In this document: positions 60,877-64,000 of the stretch, one piece after another
Position numbering within the stretch: position 1 is the stretch's first letter
Layout: every line of letters begins with the position of its first letter
Assembly: GCF_015354345.1 (NCBI RefSeq)
Contig: NZ_JADKYS010000005.1
Coordinates: forward strand, 1-64,000
Reading direction: 5' to 3'
DNA length: 64,000 nt
Origin: Methylophilus sp. 14
GTDB lineage: Bacteria > Pseudomonadota > Gammaproteobacteria > Burkholderiales > Methylophilaceae
The notes under the pieces: generated by a model
Database searches by the model: none
Told to the model about the DNA's origin: nothing
Seen by the model: only the letters and a program-made list of their open reading frames with translations
Made by a program: the position numbers and the translations under genes

Positions 60877-63318
60877 ATGGCAGCAAGACGCATGAACTCA
60901 AGAAACTGGTTGCAGTCCCTTCTTTTTCTTTCCATTACCGGCAGCTTGATCGTCGCCGCCCTGCTGGTGCTGATGATCAGCATCCTCTATCCGTCACTGC
61001 CTTCACTGGATGCCCTTACGGATTACCATCCGAAATTACCGTTGCGCATTTACGATGCCGAAGGTGGCCTGATTGCCGAGTTTGGCCAGGAACGCCGCGC
61101 CTTTGTGCCGATTGAGCAAACGCCCAAAGTCATGAAAGACGCGATCCTGGCCATTGAAGACCGTCGCTTTTACCAGCACAACGGTATTGATACCACCGGC
61201 ATCTTGCGCGCCATCCGCAACAATCTGACCGGCCGCGGCCATGAGGGCGCCAGCACCATCACCATGCAGGTGGCTAAAAACTTCTTCAGCAACCCGGATA
61301 CACCACGTAATATCTGGACCAAGATTAAAGAAGCCATGCTGGCGATCAAAATTGAGAACGCCATCAGCAAAGACAAGATTCTTGAGCTTTACCTGAACCA
61401 GATTTATCTGGGCGAGCGCGCTTATGGCTTTGCCACGGCATCCAAAACCTATTACGACAAAGACCTGAAGCAACTCAACCTGGCGGAGGCCGCCTTGCTG
61501 GCTGGCCTGCCAAAAGCACCGAGCAAATACGACCCTTATATTCACCCGGACTTCGCCATCAAGCGCCAGCATGAAGTGCTGCGCGACATGCACCGCTACG
61601 GTATGATCAGCGACCGCGAATTTGAGCAGGCGATGAACACGCCGCTCAAGTTCCAGTCGTCGAGACGACAAGTGCAAGCCCTGGGCGGCGAATACGTGGC
61701 TGAGATTGTGCGGGCGACTTTGTATAAACGTTATGGCGAAAAAGCGTATACCAGTGGCCTGCGTGTTTACACCACCATCAATAACAAACACCAGGCAGCG
61801 GCGAACACCGCCGTGATCCAGGGCATGATCAATTTTGAATTGCGCCATGGATTCCGTGGTGCCGAGCAGATTATTTCGCTACCAGCAGGCAAACTGACCG
61901 CTAGCGGTGCCAGCGAACTGTTGCGGGATTTTGTCACTTATAACCAGTTTGTGCCCGCCTTGGTCACCAAGGTTGAGCCCAACCTGCTCACTTTGGTGAC
62001 CAAGCGTGGCACCGTGCTCAAATTGCAGGACAAAGCCATTTTGCTGGTGAAAAACCATATGCCACCCGCCAAACGCACGCCATTGTCGCTGGTGCCTGGT
62101 GCGGTGATCCGGGTTTACCAGCAGAATGACGGCTGGTCAGTGGTGCAATTGCCAGAGGTGGAAAGCGGTTTTATGGCACTCAATCCGGAAACCGGGCAGG
62201 TACAGGCCCTGATCGGCGGTTTCAGTTTCCAGCGCAACAAATACAATCATGTGACGCAAGGCCGCCGCCAGCCGGGCTCCAGCTTCAAGCCATTTATCTA
62301 CTCGGCCGCACTCGAAAAAGGCTATAGCCCGGCCAGTGTGTTTGAAGATGCGCCTATCAGCTTCACCTCTACCGAAACAGGTAGCAATAGCAGTTGGGAG
62401 CCACGTAACTACGATGAGAAATACGCAGGCCCGATGCGCTTGCGCGAAGCCCTGGCACAATCAAAAAACACCATTTCCATCCGCCTGATGAATGCTATTG
62501 GTGCCCGCTATGCCCAAGACTACCTGCGCAGATTCGGCTTTGACCCCAAAGATCATCCGGCTTACCTGTCTACTGCGCTAGGTGCAGGCTCTTCCTCAGT
62601 CTGGCAAATGGCAGCCGCCTACGCCACCTTCGCCAACAGCGGTTACCAGGTACACCCTTACCTGATTGAAAAGATTATCGACAGCCGCGGCAAGGTGATT
62701 CAAGCCGTGCAGGCAGGCAAACATGTGTCGCAACAACGTGTAATCGACCAGCGTAACGCCTTTATCATCACTACCATGCTGCAAGATGTGGTGCGCGACG
62801 GTACGGCCAGGGCCGCGCTGTCATTACGCCGCCCGGACATCGCCGGTAAAACCGGTACCACCAATGACCAGTTTGATGCCTGGTTTGCGGGTTATCATCC
62901 GAAAGAAGTGGCAGTGGCCTGGGTCGGTTATGACAATCCGCACAACCTGGGGCGTGGTGAGACTGGCGGCCGTGCCGCATTACCCATCTGGATCAATTAC
63001 ATGCAACAAACCCTGACCGGCTTGCCTATCTACCAATACAAAGTGCCTGACGGGGTCTTGCAGTTGAAGGTCGATGCATACACTGGTGCGCAAGTGGGTG
63101 AAGATGACCCTGGCATTTATGAATACTTCTACGAAGAGCATTTGCCGCAATCACAGCCAGAAAACCTGCCAGGCTTGTTTGACCCAGAGGCAGAGCATGC
63201 GCCAGAGGACAACGAGCCGTCTTTTCTGGAGCGTCTGATTGGCGATCATAGCGGTGGCAACAATGAGGACAAAAAGCTGCAGGTAAACCCGGCGGCAAAG
63301 TTACTCAGCCCCAATTAG
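60877..63318 (+). CDS. mrcA: Penicillin-binding protein 1A
   Basis: An 813-residue class A bifunctional synthase. A short basic start and membrane span (about 10-35) precede the glycosyltransferase domain (about 65-240: IEDRRFYQHNGID with the catalytic Glu, then GASTITMQVAKNFF), an OB-like insert, and the transpeptidase with SSFK (Ser near 468), SKN and KTGTT. The C-terminal extension is acidic. The true start is uncertain: ATG 60877 is used here, with ATG 60892 and a TTG at 60838 as alternatives. It is divergent from pilM, with about 195 bases between, a conserved arrangement in Proteobacteria. Confidence 0.95.
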   Translation: MAARRMNSRNWLQSLLFLSITGSLIVAALLVLMISILYPSLPSLDALTDYHPKLPLRIYDAEGGLIAEFGQERRAFVPIEQTPKVMKDAILAIEDRRFYQHNGIDTTGILRAIRNNLTGRGHEGASTITMQVAKNFFSNPDTPRNIWTKIKEAMLAIKIENAISKDKILELYLNQIYLGERAYGFATASKTYYDKDLKQLNLAEAALLAGLPKAPSKYDPYIHPDFAIKRQHEVLRDMHRYGMISDREFEQAMNTPLKFQSSRRQVQALGGEYVAEIVRATLYKRYGEKAYTSGLRVYTTINNKHQAAANTAVIQGMINFELRHGFRGAEQIISLPAGKLTASGASELLRDFVTYNQFVPALVTKVEPNLLTLVTKRGTVLKLQDKAILLVKNHMPPAKRTPLSLVPGAVIRVYQQNDGWSVVQLPEVESGFMALNPETGQVQALIGGFSFQRNKYNHVTQGRRQPGSSFKPFIYSAALEKGYSPASVFEDAPISFTSTETGSNSSWEPRNYDEKYAGPMRLREALAQSKNTISIRLMNAIGARYAQDYLRRFGFDPKDHPAYLSTALGAGSSSVWQMAAAYATFANSGYQVHPYLIEKIIDSRGKVIQAVQAGKHVSQQRVIDQRNAFIITTMLQDVVRDGTARAALSLRRPDIAGKTGTTNDQFDAWFAGYHPKEVAVAWVGYDNPHNLGRGETGGRAALPIWINYMQQTLTGLPIYQYKVPDGVLQLKVDAYTGAQVGEDDPGIYEYFYEEHLPQSQPENLPGLFDPEAEHAPEDNEPSFLERLIGDHSGGNNEDKKLQVNPAAKLLSPN

Positions 63319-63346
63319 AAACGAATTCAACTTAAAGCCTGATGCG

Positions 63347-63988
63347 ATGTTTGACGACTTTTCAAGTGATCTAAGGCAAGAAATAGCACAGTCCGCCGCA
63401 CGCCTGATGTTTGAGGAAGGCATTAGCGACTATGGCCGCGCCAAGCGCAAAGCGGTCAAGCTCATGGGCATACAACAGGATGCACCACTGCCGACCAATG
63501 CTGAGATTGACTCCGCGTTGCGCGAGTATCACGCGCTCTATGCTGATGAAAACGATGCCGCGCACCTGCTGGAGTTGCGGCAAGCCGCCTTGCACACCAT
63601 GCAGTTACTCAAAAAATTTAACCCGCACCTGATTGGCTCGGTGATGGAGGGCACGGCAGGCCCTTACGCAGACACCGATATCCACGTGTTTGCTGAAAGT
63701 GGTAAAGAACTGGAGATTTACCTGCTCAACCAGAATGTGCCTTACCGGCTGGATGAACAGCAATTCCGCATGTCTGACCGTCCTGGCAAGCAAAAACATG
63801 ACCTGGTCCGCAAACGGGTGCCGGTGTTACTGGTGGAAACGCGCTTTGGCACGCAACGCATCAGTGTGTTTGAAACCGATGATATCCGCACCGCACCGCG
63901 TAAAAATGGCGAAAAGGCTGGCATACACCGCATGAACCTGCTGCAACTGACCGAAGCCCTCTCCCCGGGTAAATCCGGCAGTGAATAA
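63347..63988 (+). CDS. Nucleotidyltransferase-like protein
   Basis: A 213-residue protein. The N-terminal half is helical (about 1-85) and the C-terminal half carries LIGSVMEGTAGPYADTDIHVF, which resembles the GS-x(n)-D-x-D core of minimal nucleotidyltransferases, with a further acidic residue in a strand (RISVFETDDI). Sequences of this type are usually labelled hypothetical. It follows the PBP1A gene by 28 bases and may be cotranscribed. The target is unknown. Confidence 0.65.
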   Translation: MFDDFSSDLRQEIAQSAARLMFEEGISDYGRAKRKAVKLMGIQQDAPLPTNAEIDSALREYHALYADENDAAHLLELRQAALHTMQLLKKFNPHLIGSVMEGTAGPYADTDIHVFAESGKELEIYLLNQNVPYRLDEQQFRMSDRPGKQKHDLVRKRVPVLLVETRFGTQRISVFETDDIRTAPRKNGEKAGIHRMNLLQLTEALSPGKSGSE

Positions 63989-64000
63989 TCTTACTGCAAG

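Noticed and set aside
61036-61848. Long antisense frame (270 codons) inside the PBP1A gene
   Set aside because: It is histidine- and glutamine-rich in the way antisense frames of this composition are, and the sense gene is certain.

Overview
The window looks like chromosomal DNA of a Betaproteobacterium, most likely a methylotroph of the Methylophilaceae. That placement is inferred from gene order and protein character: hpf-hprK-rapZ-EIIA(Man)-ptsH-ptsI, pilMNOPQ-aroK-aroB-dgt opposite a class A penicillin-binding protein, and dksA next to folD. It was not tested by a search. Coding density is high, GC is moderate, and no prophage, insertion sequence, rRNA or CRISPR array is visible.

Layout. 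1-644 is gene-free and rich in short inverted repeats. 645-6947 holds a small membrane protein and a tripartite RND efflux pump (lipoprotein adaptor, HAE1-type permease, outer-membrane lipoprotein channel). 7012-8611 is an MFS exporter with a DUF4186 gene on the minus strand; 8797-10347 is a deacetylase-like secreted protein followed by alkB. 10546-15355 is the ribosome hibernation and regulatory PTS cluster. 15476-19532 has oligopeptidase A, a two-gene type II restriction-modification unit and a small secreted protein. 19709-23440 has an HPPD-like dioxygenase relative, thiopurine methyltransferase, a HAD phosphatase and an amidase.

23590-33482 is the most unusual neighbourhood: a minus-strand transglutaminase / ATP-grasp-Alpha-E / transglutaminase-DUF2126 operon, an SPFH-NfeD membrane pair, and a divergent LemA / GIDE-EF-hand pair. 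It is followed by a photolyase relative whose two domains appear in swapped order (33622-34851), valS, a membrane-anchored zinc-ribbon protein, a BFD-like ferredoxin and moeB. 39958-49556 is a tightly overlapping eight-gene MSHA-like type IV pilus / type II secretion operon. It has a GspL-like (PilM-PilN) fused protein and two unusual pilin-like proteins, but no recognisable major pilin. A five-copy 18-bp tandem repeat lies just upstream of it, next to a diguanylate cyclase gene.

50906-51190 is a Pro-Arg-His tRNA operon behind a near-consensus sigma-70 promoter. 51274-52698 carries folD and dksA. 52763-60682 is dgt-aroB-aroK-pilQPONM on the minus strand, and 60877-63988 holds the divergent PBP1A gene and a nucleotidyltransferase-like gene. 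Together the right half is devoted to the cell envelope and surface: two separate type IV filament machines, peptidoglycan synthesis and c-di-GMP signalling.
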